Below are positions 26,742 through 39,360 of a stretch of DNA of 64,000 nt, piece after piece. The notes below the pieces were generated by a model that ran no database searches, was not told where the DNA came from, and was given only the letters and a program-made list of their open reading frames with translations. The position numbers and the translations under genes were made by a program. The stretch comes from Gnetum montanum (Eukaryota > Streptophyta > Gnetopsida > Gnetales > Gnetaceae), in NCBI GenBank assembly GCA_015680685.1, contig MNCI01007749.1:66810-130809 (forward strand), in the 5' to 3' direction. Position 1 is the first letter of the stretch. The number at the start of each line of letters is the position of its first letter.

Positions 26742-29700
26742 TGCAAAGGTTAAGGTAAACCTTCCTTTAGACGTACACGAACTTGAAGGAAAATGTAGCT
26801 TCGAGTTCACTTATTGCAATGTGAAGGAATTTATTCCCACTCCCGGTGCTTCCATACCTTTGACACAGACAAACCAAAGGCTATTAGACCAACTAATCTA
26901 GTTGGCTAGGCTTAGGGAGCAACAAGACATGACGTCTAACCAGGATAATGCTTTTTAGGAAGGATAGGAGGACCTCGATTCCCAATTCGATGAGGGAGGT
27001 CCAACTAACCCCATTCCTATGCCTCCTACCTACTCCTTCTAAGCCAACCCATTGTCTATCACTGCTCTTTTTGTCATCACGCCTACACTTCCGCAACCCA
27101 CGATTACAACTACCATGGGTAGCCACGCCAATCCCATAGCGTTTCAATGCCCTCTTTCACCTGTTTCACCTGTGTCATGTGTAGCCACAATTCCTTTACA
27201 AACTATTTAGTAGTCCATTTCTGTAGCACATCATACGTCAATCACGACTACCCTACCACATGTTCATATTGTGCCAACTTTACAATCTTATGCAACTTCC
27301 ATTTTAATTCCTACGATCACATTTGTTCCACCCACTGTGGTGGGCCTAGGCTCATCCACGAGGTGGATCCCATTCACTTGTTTCCATGTTTCACAACCAT
27401 CGCAAATGTCTCACTATGTCCACCCTCAGTCCTATCAAACCTACAAATGGTACAACCTAACATGGGGCTACGTTCTATTCCACCAACGACACAAGCTATC
27501 TATCTGGTGGCTCAAACTGCTATTGCTACTCCGACCGCACCACCTACTGAGTGTTGGATGATGCAAGCAACACAGCTCGCTAGGGCTATCCCAATAGTAT
27601 CATTGATGGTTCATGCTGCTACCCCCTCCATGCCACAGGTGGGAGCTACCTCCACAACTCCCCAACCATCCACAACATCGTAGGGTCTGGACCAAGTGTT
27701 CTAGCTTATCTAGATCCTTAGTAAGGAAATCAAATGCCTCAAGGCTATTAGGTCTGACATGGTACAATTCATGGACTTGTACTAGGATGACCCTATCAGC
27801 CCTGTAATCCCTGCTTTGACACTACCCCCAAGGATGTCCCTCCCACACTTCACGAAGTATGATGGGGAGGGAGATCCCAAATCACACCTAGTTACCTTTA
27901 GGTCTAAGTCTCTTCTATTGCAAGAATGGTCACACACGATCATTTGTGTCTTTGCTATGTCCCTAGCTGAAAGAGCCTTACATTGGTATCATGCACTGCC
28001 ACGCTCATCTATTTTAACTCTAGAAGAGCTTCTAATCCAGTTCATGACACACTTCAAGTATAACTTGAAGCTGAAAATCATGCTAGATCAACTGATGAGC
28101 ATGAAGCAAGAGCCTCTGAAACTAGTCCAGAAGTTCATTCAGTGTTGGAGCACAACCCTTAATGAAAACCAAGAGCCCATCATGGAGGCCCACTTGTTGG
28201 CTATCTTTAAGGGCATAGTGAACGACTTCATCAAGTCTAAACTGTACTACCTCGCTCCTTACATTCTCAGTCAAGCATTTTCTGAAACTAAGAGTATACA
28301 AGATGTGGCCAAGGTAAGTAAAGACCTAGCCTACATTGCATACAAAAATATCTTCACAAAGAAGGACAAGGGTAAGACCCCAACAATCATAGTGGCTGCT
28401 GTGGTGACTGAGGCAAAGCCTAGACCCAGTAACATTCGTAACAAGAGCAACAAGAAACTGGTTGTACCAGCAGCTAACGCCATGCCCATGTAGGGAAACA
28501 TGTCGCAACCTCCAGTACCCGCACCTGAGACATTTACACCACCCAAACCAAACTTTGAGAGTAAAGATTGGTCAAAGTACACCCCACTGCCTCTCAAACT
28601 TTTAGAACTTTTGAAGCAGCTATTGGCAGCAGGGCACATGAAATACAAGAAAATGTCATAAAAAGCAATCAGCAGACATCAACGCTACTGTGAGCTCCTT
28701 AGGAACCCTTCGTTGGCATTGCCCAATGAGCCCCTAGTTTCTAAAGGTTTCAGGCTAGACAGGTTTTGTGACTACCACCAACAATGTGGTCCTAACACGG
28801 ATTACTATCTAGTGTTGCAAGATGACATCTAGAGATTAATCAACTAGGGAAAACTGGTGTTGGATGAAAGCAACCTAGTACATCCCAAAAACCAATCAAT
28901 GCATGTCTACATAAACCCCCTTCATGCCAACAATGCCAGTTATGTTATCAACACCATCAATATTGATAGTGATCCTAGGCCATCCTAGTAGCCATTCATG
29001 GTCAATGTGCCTGAACGTAGTGCACCAGCACCACAAGCAGCTAATCAAAGCTCGCAACAGTCGTTCATCCTAAGAATTCCTACACAGGCATCCATTTCCG
29101 TGCAACTTATTTGTGGAGCCACGTGGCTCTACCCATTAACACCTTTGGCTTCATTTGTCATCAGGGGGCTGATGCCTTTAGTAGCCCACATCCCATGCAA
29201 AACAGCTGAACAGCCTTCCCATCCTAAAAGGTGAGAAGTTGACTTCATGGGCAAGACATCGAAGGGAAGTACCGTCCAAGGTACCCCCAAACTAATGTCT
29301 TCCCCATTGCATCTATGCCTTCATCACCACAGGCAAATGCTGGCATGACCACACAATCCATGTCGCCCTGCCAAAAAGGATTTGGACTAAGATCTGAGTT
29401 CACCCCTCCTCAGGAAATTTGTCTTTAGGGACAAATAGAAGAGGAAGAAATCGTTGAACAAGGGGGTAGCCAAGACCTCTTAGACGCCCTCACTTAGGTC
29501 AAGTACGCTCTAAAACAACAAAAACACCACATTGAGCTTGTACAACCTAATCATGAAATCTATCCCACACCGTGAGGCTCTAGTCTACATGTTGACAGTG
29601 ACTCTGGTCAACGAAGACATGCTAGCAAAAAAGGAAGTGATCTACTCGATCCTGCTTCCCTTCGCACCTACAGATCCAGAACAGCCTCAACCAACCTTTT

Positions 29701-30392
29701 GCAATGATGCCATTAGAGAAGATCCTGAGAGGGGTCAGGTAACTATAGCCCCCCTTTTCATCACAATTCAGGTTGATCAACACCAGATCCGAAGGGTACA
29801 CATTGATGATGGGGTTGCCACGAACATCATCCCCTTTCCTCTTGTGAACAAGTTGGGCTTTCTCAACCAGATTAAACCCACAACAACATCATAAATAAGG
29901 TCATTCAATAGGGCACGCATCCTGGTGAAAGGCATAGTTCACATAGACTTCATAGTAGGGGACCAGTTCCCCAAAAGTGCAACAATCATCGTGTTTGAGG
30001 AAATGTTTGGGTTTAACCTGATCTTGGGGAGATCGTGGTTAGCATAGCTTAGGACTGTCTCCTCACCCATACACTAGGAGATTCACTTTCCTTACATAGG
30101 TAGAGAGGTGGTGATCCACAGTGACAAAGTAGCAATGTCAGTAATCCGCAACATAGGCATGGAACAATGCTCAGAGGTTATAAATTTTGAGGATGAAGCA
30201 GCTATTGTAGTTTACATTGACCATCTTGCAGGAGGATTAGCTCAGCAAGCTGACCCTCAAAGCACAAACGCATGGGCTAAGTTACCCTTCCAAGTGAGGG
30301 GCAATGATGTAAATAAGGGCCCTGGCAAAGCACCTCGGCCTTACATTCCACTCAACCCACGGTGGGTCAAGAAGCAGCTATGCATAACATAG
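26742..30392 (+). pseudogene. Tat-like gag-pro, module 2 (N-terminus lost)
   Basis: Begins within gag at KVNLPLDVHELEG. The first 60 or so codons seen in module 1 are missing, and the leader repeat runs straight into it. The gag core is open from 27816 to 28493: LPHFTKYDGEGDPKSHL, ALHWYHALPRSSI, VQKFIQCWSTTLNE, AFSETKSIQDV, FTKKDKGK. The zinc-finger segment FCDYHQQCGPNTDYY near 28775 has lost its second His and last Cys. The protease has RRVHIDDGVATNIIPF near 29790 (the family has D-D-G where D-S/T-G is usual) and NLILGRSWLA near 30020. The end WVKKQLCIT matches module 1. The whole frame is kept; the breaks are stop codons. Confidence 0.86.
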
Positions 30393-30482
30393 AAACCCCA
30401 CTGCTTCGTGCCCAGTTTCCATCCCTTGTACATGCACCATTTTTCGCTTTGTTAACATACCATCCTTTTGGCATACTATGCA

Positions 30483-30600
30483 ATGGCCTGAAATAGCCTA
30501 AAACTATGCTACGCTATGGCCCAAAACAGCCTAAAACTATGTTATGCTATGGTCCGAAATGTCCTAAAACTAGCAATGGCCCGAAACGGCCTAAAACTAG
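30483..30600 (+). repeat. GAAATGGCCTAAAACTAG motif array 2
   Basis: Four copies (GGCCTGAAATAGCCTAAAAC, GGCCCAAAACAGCCTAAAAC and variants), each followed by TA(G/T). Same position as array 1, after the protease and before the 3' end of the antisense gene. Confidence 0.86.
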
Positions 30601-30769
30601 CACATGAAAAGCATGAAAATTTTTACACAATGCACAAGTTAACACAGAGTCTATTTCTTTTCTAAAATTCTTTTCTTTATTCAAAACTTTTTCCTATTTA
30701 CAATGTTTGCAAAAAAAAAATTTCAAGATTTCAAAAATTTAAAATTTCAAAAAAAATCCCATGCCCTCA

Positions 30770-33700
30770 TGGTTGTCTCTATTTGCATCATCATCTCTTC
30801 CTCTCATTCTTGCATTATTTCCTTTTGCATCACTTGCCCCTGCATTGTCCTTTGTCGCTTCCTCATTCCTTCCCTCTACGGGCCTTGTGCCCTCATCTGG
30901 GGCCTGCATCACAAGGGTGAAGTGGTCAGCTAGGGCAACAAATGCAAACTACAATAGAGCATAAGCATTAATGCAGTAGAAAGCGACTAACCTGAGAAGG
31001 ACCTATGTTTGTCTCGAAGGGTATCCAGTCCAAAATGAGCCTAAGGCGATGCTAGACCTCCTCTGCTGTGATGTCCATCCAACACTTGTTGCTAGGTTTA
31101 GCATCGACAACAGCTCTCTCCCTTTCTATGGTTGTCCACCTTGGTGGTCTTGTGGAAAAGGAGATGGTTGTGGTCTCTCCTATGGGAAGGTCCACTTTCA
31201 ATTCAGGAGATTCCGTAACCTTTACCTACTCTTTGAACTTGGCATAGGCCTCAGAAGCATCGATGGAATTTACGAATGCTTTATATGTAAATGCCTCCAC
31301 TGCAACATCCCTGTACAACTTGCAATGGGTGGCATTTTCCTGTTTATACATATGCTTATGGTTTCTCTGGGATTGCCCATAATTTGTAAATCTTGGTGCT
31401 AACATCTTTCAAATCTTAACACTTCTGGGCTAGCAAGTCCATTTGCATCCACTGTTCAATTATCTCGCAAGTGGCTTCAACATTCTAACTCACAACAATC
31501 CAAAACCTGGTGTAGTCTACCACAGCCGTGTGCTAGTCCTCACTATTTATGTCATTGGCTATGAGGAACTTGTTCCTCGACCTAAGATCCTTCACCTCGA
31601 CAACCAGCTCGGCCTCTCTTTGCTCAACCCTTTGGAACCGCTTCCATAGGTTCTTGTTGGTGCACTTATATTTCTATAAGGAGTTTGTTGAGTGTAAAAT
31701 GCATTTGCAAGCCTCGTCATACACATGACAAGACACCTTGGTCATTTCAGTTGGGAATGTAGGAACGACATAGACCTTCAATGGCCATGTCGGGCCCATT
31801 TAAGCTGAGAGGCTACCGTGACACAAATAGTGTAGCAATCGCATTAGCTTGACAAAATCAAAATAAATTGTAGCATAAAAACATTAGAGAACCTAACATT
31901 ACTACTTAGCTATGTCAGCGTCTATGTGCTGAAGGTGGTTGATCATGTCATCAATGATTCCATGCACAAATGTAAACTTCTCAAGGATCTTGGTCCACAA
32001 CTCCGCACAGATCGGAGAGGGTCCTGCAACATCAACAGTAGCACCTGTTACATAACTGAACAATCAACAATGATGAAAATGGACTATGATAAGGAAAACA
32101 TATTTCCAAAATCACCAGCATCTGATTATGATCTTTCTTCTTGCTAACACAAGACGATGGTAGAGAAGTCCATGCCAAGTCTATACGAGCCTCTTCTTCA
32201 TGCGTTGGTGCCTTTCCTTTCAGGAGACTAGCATCTTTTTTATTCAAGAGAAGTTCCACTTCCTTCGTACGAGGGTCTCCCTAATGACAAGAGCCCCTAC
32301 CTTAGCAATAGGAGCTCCTTTATTCTTGACCGGGGCCCTTTCTTCTGAGATTGGGGCCTCCGTGTCTTTATTTGTCACCACCATCTCAGGGGCCGACACC
32401 TCTTCTTCCACTTCTTCTTCTTCTTCTTCTTCCTCTATCAGCAAAGAGACATGTTTGCATTAGCACAAAACAAGTTAGCCTAAAGCAGATGCCATGCTAC
32501 GCTACATCTCTTAGCATAGCGTAGTGTAGAAGATAATAACAAAGTAAGCAATAGATGAAAGCATTTACCAATGAGGGGTTGCATCCTCTACAATTTGAGT
32601 CGTAGTCTTTGCCCCTCCTCTTCCTCCACGTGAAGGGTTTCCTTAGCTAGGGGAGGCCTCTTCCACTGCAACTTTTTGGACACAGTCTCAGCTATGAGAC
32701 ATTCCCCCCACGACATGCTATCGGCTATAGCAGGGGGAATCTCTCCTATGTTTTCTTGGCCATGAATGTTGTGAGCCACCCTATCTTTACTTGTCACCGA
32801 GAATGACTCCCCAATTATTTCTGGGAGATCTTGGGCACGGATGGTCTGGAAGATCTAGAAAATCCATGGTTTGGAAATCTAGTCACGATTTCGCATGACC
32901 CAGACTCCATTCTCTTGAACCACCAAAAACTCTATGAAGAGCTTCAGATAGCCTATGTACAAGGCATAGTGTGTGTTGCAATGGGACTCCAATTTTTGAT
33001 AGTTTCCTAGGATTTCAGCCTATAAGCCTTTACATAGCAAGCTGGCCCAGTTGTAATGGGCCCCTTCCTCCATAACTTCATGCATTATTTAGGCCTGCTC
33101 AATCCCTAGGACCTTCCCTTGGATAAGCAGCTAGGGGAATGTGCGAGCACAAAAGATAGGGTAAATCTCCAAGGTAGGCCCATCTTTGAGTTTATCCATA
33201 GGGTGCCCTTTTTTCTCCTTAGCAATCCCCAACCACTCCTGAATATCCTTCTTCTGAAGGATTAGCTCCTTCTTTCCACTTGACCATATGAGGATGCTGT
33301 TGGTAGGAACACTAAATAGGTTCGTAAATAGCTGGTCATTGATTTCAATGATCACCCGCATGCTCCATACGTGTGTGTGGAAGTGGTCCATATTTTCAAA
33401 AAAGGAGTTGACCAGGGAGATCATCTCAATGGCAAGAACAATCAGATTCGGCACTAGAAATAGATCCATAAGTTTAGCCTTTTTGAGGTTCTAGACCAAG
33501 GAGTTCGAAGCTGCACCATTTATACAATGTTGGCTCGCTTCTACTTCACTATATTTGAAGTAGATGTTCATCCCCTGTGTCTTAGCAGTTACCACTATCA
33601 CCTCCTGGGGCTTCTTCACCCCTGCAACAGTTTTTGCAAAAATGTTTAGCATGAAAACATAGAAAGTACAAATATTAAAAAGACACTTAAGCATGCGACA

Positions 33701-34720
33701 CTTATAGCTTGCCCTATCGGGCCTATACAGTAACAGGAATGGTAGAAGATCAACCAGAACTTGTTCAATCATGACCAATTTGAAGGGTTCTACCCACTTC
33801 TCATCCAGCCAACCTTGCTCCTCACACTGATTGTAGGGAATAGAATACATGCCTGGGTAGGTGTGGTATTCACCCCCACATTGACCAATTACGCCTACCC
33901 AAAGGTTCTTAGTAGAAGAGAACTCCTGCAGGGCTATCTATGTTGTAGCTAGCAGATCTGATCGATCATGAACCCCATCCTTATTGATGAAGAACCTAGT
34001 AACAAATGCATACTATTAGCATTAGGCCAATATTGCCAACATCACATAAACACAGTGGAACAAGGCTGCAAAACTCATCTGCCTACATAGTAGATAGTTC
34101 CTTGAGGGTTCTGGAAGCACATCATCATAAAACGTGCAAGGAATAGTGTGTTGAAACGATGGTAGCAACTATACTAAGGCATATCCCAAATCCAGGCCAA
34201 ATGTCTTAACCCCATTGGCCACTAACTGGATTCTTCTCCCTACCTGCTCATGATTGTCCCATCGGTCAAAAACCTCAGAATTCCCTAACTTGCCCTAGGC
34301 AATATGTCTTCTGTGATGCCAGCCACCTCCTCCTCCTCTAGGGATGACCAAATGATCACATTGAAGTGGTCAAGGAGGAATTGTAAGAAGGCATGTGCCC
34401 CTTTCCTGAACCAAACCCCTCACTATGCCTTGCATATTTGGGAAGAAGGAGCATTAGTCACAGGTTTGCTCACATGGCATAGGACCCCTCTAATTTCTAA
34501 AATAATCAGTCCTTCCACCATGACGTGTGCTTGTGTCATGCACCATAAGGTTTTCTTTGTCTCCTCGACCATTGCAAGTGCCAAGTTCATGCGTTCCTTC
34601 CTTGGAGCGATCGTCCTACTTGTAGATTCTTCCTTGCCACTGTGCAAGAAATTACCTTGCTCGCTGTTAGCACAATCACTCTGAAATTTCTTTGTGCTCT
34701 AAATATGGGCTCTGCGCTCT
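30770..34720 (-). pseudogene. Antisense gene, copy 2 (all main exon blocks recognisable)
   Basis: Minus strand, between gag-pro 2 and pol. From its 5' end: an FCP1-like exon with LIILEIRGVLCHVS (about 34520-34480), FRKGAHAFLQFLLDHFNVII.WSS (about 34410-34340) and NTLFLARFM..CFQNPQGTI (about 34150-34085); a block with EFSSTKNLW and CEEQGWLDEKW (33930-33790); a block with VNSFFENMDHFHTHVW, TNLFSVPTNS and DIQEWLGIAKEKKGHPMD (33430-33180); HYNWASLLCKGL and THYALYIGYLKLFIEFLVV (33060-32930); an acidic EEEEEEVEEEV linker (32440-32250); a coiled-coil-like block (31700-31000); and an acidic last exon (30910-30760) behind TGCAG. Each matches the 53.9-58.3 kb copy in order. Several stops. Confidence 0.8.
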
Positions 34721-34944
34721 TACAGTAAGAATGGAAAAATTACTAGGGTTTAACCCCTATTTATGGTCATAATGGTGAGAAAGGGAAACTTGCCACTCTC
34801 TCTCTCCATTTAATGCAAAGTGATCTATATAGCGTAGCATGCTCACCACGACATCGTAGCACTGTTGACATTAAAACCTTGACATAGTTCAAAACAACTA
34901 TTTGCTTTCCCAAAAACAAAAAATATATTTTTTTTCATTACGGG

Positions 34945-35395
34945 TTTGAAAAGACCTTAAACTAGTAACTCCAATAATCGCAATATTACTGGTCTGGAAA
35001 AGACCTTAAACTAGCAATCCTAGCATAGTTGCACCTTTAACAGTTCGAAAATATTTTAAACTAGCAGTTTCAACTTGTTACACGTTCATAGTCCGCAATG
35101 ACATTAAACTAGAAATTTTTCACTTTCGCATTGGTAGCTTTGCAATTCCTAGCAGTTTCGTGTTTTCCACTTCAGCAGTTTGCATTCTCGCATTAGTGGT
35201 TTTGCATTTCTCATGCCCGCAATTTCCCATACTACCGATTTTGCATGTTACGATTTGGCAGTCTGCAATGACACTAAACTAGCAGCTTGGCATTTTCATG
35301 ATTACAGTTTCACACTTTTGCATCGATAGTTTTACATCTTTAGCGGTTCTACACTCTTATGCCTTAGCAGTCTGCCATGACCTTAAACTGGCAAA
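34945..35395 (+). repeat. TTAAACTAGCA motif array 3
   Basis: Repeats such as GAAAAGACCTTAAACTAG, GCAATGACATTAAACTAGAA and CAGTCTGCAATGACACTAAA, spaced 50-70 bases apart. They lie upstream of the antisense gene and before pol, in the same orientation as arrays 1 and 2. Confidence 0.8.
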
Positions 35396-35725
35396 CTTTT
35401 AATCTTTACATCATCATACTTCACAAGTTGCATCTCATCACTATTTTACAAATTTTCATTATATACAATCTCTGCCAACAGGTGCCTATTAACCAGGCTT
35501 TCATCTCATGTTGGTAGGTTAAGCAAAAAATTGAAATTTATTGCAATCTCTCCATGCCTTTAGCCCTAGCAAGTCCACATGGGAAGCTCGCGAGACAACT
35601 AAACCTAGACCTAATCGACTAGTGGACAACCACAGCTAGCACTGTAGTGTCTTTAGAAGCATCCCTAGACTAGCCCAAGCATCTGGTCTAAAGCTAGAGA
35701 TGTAACTAAGGACCCTCTCATCGAG

Positions 35726-38700
35726 ATGCCTATGACCACATCCAAGGGGAAAGTGAAAATGCTAAAGCTTACCTCCCTCCTAGATGTGCAAACACACAAA
35801 AATGTAGCCAAAATTCTGCAAGATAACATCAAAGTCTTTGCATGGTCATACAGTGACATGCTAGGTTTAGACCCATGGCTGATACAACACAACATCCTCC
35901 TAGACCAGTGCATGAAGGCAATCAAGCAGAAGGCTCGTAAAATCAAACCAGAAATCATGCTAGCTATAATGGATGAAATCACCAAGCTATACCAAGCTGG
36001 TTTCATCTACACACTTGATTATTCAGAATGGGTGTCCAACATCATTGTGATTTCAAAGAAAATGGGAGGAATATGGATCTATATGGACTTCTGGGATCTG
36101 AACAAAGCAACGATCAAAGATGACTTTCCACTTCCAAGCATTGATCAGCTCATAAACAACATGGCTGGTCATGGTCTGCTATCCTTCATGGATGGTTTCT
36201 TCAAATACAACCAAATCTGCATCAACCTAGAGCATCAGCTAATGACAACCTTCATGACCCCATGGGGGACATTCTGTTACACCATGATTTCTTTTGGGCT
36301 AAAGAATGCTAGAGCAACCTACCAGTGAGCCATGACTTACATCTTCAGCTACTACATCCTAGAGACATTAAACGACTATGTGGATGATATAGCAGTCAAG
36401 TCCAAGGAGGCGGCTGATCATCCATGAGATCTAAGGGTAGTTCTCAAGTGTTGCAAAATGCACGACTTATGCCTTAATCCTAAGAAGTGTTTCTTCGGTG
36501 TGACAACCAGATGCATGTTAGGATTTGTGGTATTGGAGGCTAGAATAAGGGTGAACCCTGACAAAGTTAAGACCATCATCAACCTAGAACCTCCCACAAA
36601 CCTTAAGGAGTTATGTGGGTTACAAGGTAGAGTACAGTTCATTTGAAGGTTTATAGTGAAGTTGACTAACAAATTACTCCCCATGCAACATCTTCTAAAG
36701 AAAGGGGTTGACTTTGAATGGACAACCCAGTGTCAACAAGCCTTCAATGACTTGAAGGAAGAACTCTCACACCTCCCAACTGTGCACCCGTCACAAAGGA
36801 ATAAGCCTTTCTTTATCTACCTTGCCATCTCCAACACATCTCTCACAGCACTACTATGTCAGAAATGGGACAATGGATCTAAGATACTAGTGTATTATCT
36901 GAGTCATGCACTAATAGCGCATGAGGCGAAATACAACAAAGTAGAGAGGAACTGCCTCACCTTAGTGTTTGCACTGAAAAAGTGGAGGCACTATCTATTT
37001 CATAGTACGATCAATATCATTTGCAAAAGCAACATACTATGGGCTATCATTAATAACCTGTATGAAAGTAGTAGGATAGCCTGATGGAAAGTGATAACCA
37101 CGGAGTTTGACCTACACTATGTAAGCCAATCATTGACTAAGGTTCAAGCCATAGCAATGCAACCTACGGCCTCACCCATCGACAACCACGCAACCATAGA
37201 TCTCAAATTCCCAGATGAACACATTGGCACTATCAACATCATCCCTTCGCACCTAGAAGCTACCTTACACTTCAACGGTGCTTCAACCACATGAGGAGGT
37301 AGTGCGGGTAACGTCATTACATTTCCCTCTGGGGAAATGCATCATTTTTCTCATCATTTTTTATTCCCCTGCACCAACAACATGGTAGAGTACGATGGGC
37401 TACTCAAAGGCCTCTTAATTGCCCAAATAGTATGCATACAACACCTAGCAATCCATGGATATTCACAACTAGTTGTGAATCAAATCACCGAGGTCTACAC
37501 CTACAAGGCTACTTACATGAAACCCTACTGTGACCTAGCAAAAACCTTGCTCAAGCAATTTGCAACCATAGATGCGCAACACATGCCATGAAATGAGAAC
37601 ACCATGGAAGATGCCTTAGCCACCCTAGCACTAAACATTTCACCACACTCATTCGTGAGTCTACCAATGTTGATAGTTGAATGTACTGAGCTTATCACTC
37701 AAGTGGGACACGTGGCCTCCATCAGTGTCACGGATGCTTAGGAGTGGTATGCCAACATTAAGGCTTAACTATAACATGGAAAACCTCCATGTGGACTAAC
37801 ATCTACCTAGAGAGATGCAATCCATAAGTGTGCCTGGCAATATGTGCTCATTGGAAAGGATGCCTTGTGTCGACGTTCCTACGACATGATATTGCTAGCA
37901 TGCGTGGGTGGGGAGCAAGCATAGAAGGTACTTAATGAAGTGAATGAGGGGCTATGTGGTGGACACATAGCACCTAGGGCTATGGCTGTGAAAATCAAAT
38001 GCCTAGGGTACTATTGGCCCCACATTGAGCATGATTGCCTATCAAAAGTCAATACATGTGACATGTGCCAGAGATACGCAAATCTCATATACATCTCACC
38101 TACGGACCTTCATCCTATGTAAATCACGTGACCTTTCCAACAATGGGGACTAGACCTCATAGGACCTATCACTCCTAAGTCCTCCATAGGGCATAACTTC
38201 ATTATCACCACCACTGAACATTTTACTAAGTGGGTAGAAGCCATTCTCCTGAGGGAAACGATGTCTCAGGAAATCTGCCATTTCATCTTGGATAACATCA
38301 TGACAAGTTTTGGGCTTCCAATGACTATTGTGACTGGCAATGGGCCATAGTTCAATATTATGGAAACCTGAACCTTCTATAGCAACCTAGCCATTAAGCA
38401 ATCATTTTCTTCCCCCTACTATCTGCAGGAGAACGGGTAGGTAGAGGCTACAAATAAGTCCATCATCAACTTGCTGAAGCGGATGCTTGGCAATAGCAAT
38501 AGGTAGTGACATGAGAAAATCCTCTACATCTTATGGGCCTATAGAACAACATATAGAACTGCAACAAGTAAGACTCCTTATAGCCTTCTTTATGGATCTA
38601 AAGCTGTGTGGCTTATTGAGTTGTAGGTACCATCACTTCGGATGATCCTATCTAATGTCATGAGAGAAGTCTAGAACAATGAGTCGCAGATAATCAACCT

Positions 38701-38977
38701 CAACTCAATAGAGGAGGAGCATGCACAGACGCTGAGACGCATAGAGAACTATCAAAACAAGCAGTAGTAAAAGCACTATGCAGACATGCATCGACAGCTA
38801 GTACAGAAGGGAGTCCTCATCCTCAAGGCTATCCGTGAGCATGTGAGCAGATTCTTAGCCAACTAGGAAGGCCCTTACATGGTCACTAAAGCCTTTGGGA
38901 ATGGAGCCTTCAAGCTAGTAGACATAGATAGCAACAAGTTCAGCAACCCAGTGAATCACTTGTACCTCAAGCCATAA
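35726..38977 (+). pseudogene. Tat-like pol: RT, two RNase H domains, integrase
   Basis: A single frame of 1,084 codons with no frameshift and more than 20 stops (TAG and TGA most often). RT: DNIKVFAWSYSDMLGLDP near residue 35, EWVSNIIVISKKMGG near 98, FMDGFFKYNQI near 155, active site YVDDIAVK near 217. First RNase H near residue 362 (FIYLAISNTSLTALL) without the catalytic Asp, as is usual in Tat elements. Second, archaeal-type RNase H near 513-620 (LHFNGAS, NNMVEYDGLLKGL, GYSQLVVNQ). Integrase: CGGH, YYWPHIEHDC and CDMCQ finger near 740-785; DDE core with GLDLIGPI, then VTGNGP (second Asp replaced by Gly) and ENG.VEATNK. The chromosomal copy cannot make active enzyme. Confidence 0.92.
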
Positions 38978-38999
38978 TACTTCTAAAGCACAACGGCAC

Positions 39000-39360
39000 C
39001 GAGCAACGTCCGCTATGACATTAAATAGGCAACATCATCGATTAGCATTCGCAACGATGTTAAACTAGAGGCATCAAGTAGCATCCACAATGACGTTAAA
39101 CTAGCATCATCAAGCAGCGTTTGCAACAATGTTAAACTAGCAAGATCACACAGCATCCACTATCACGTTAAACTGGTAGCAACCGTATGCTATGACGTAA
39201 AACTAGCACAGCTACTCCGCTATTACTATAAACTGGCATGACATGTCCGCTATGACATTAAAATAGTACGTATAATCTTTTGGGATCTTATACCACCATG
39301 GTAGTTTTCTAGGACTCTAAACTAGCATATAGTCTACCAAGACCTTAAACTGGGTTTGCA
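39000..39360 (+). repeat. ATGACATTAAACTAG motif array 4, after pol
   Basis: About ten copies of GTCCGCTATGACATTAAA- or GCATCCACAATGACGTTAAA-type units, most followed by CTAG and spaced about 35-45 bases apart, starting a few bases after the pol stop. Confidence 0.84.

Noticed and set aside
32244-32444. Glu-rich ORF on the minus strand as an independent gene
   Set aside because: It aligns with the acidic linker of the larger antisense gene and includes a simple TTC repeat.
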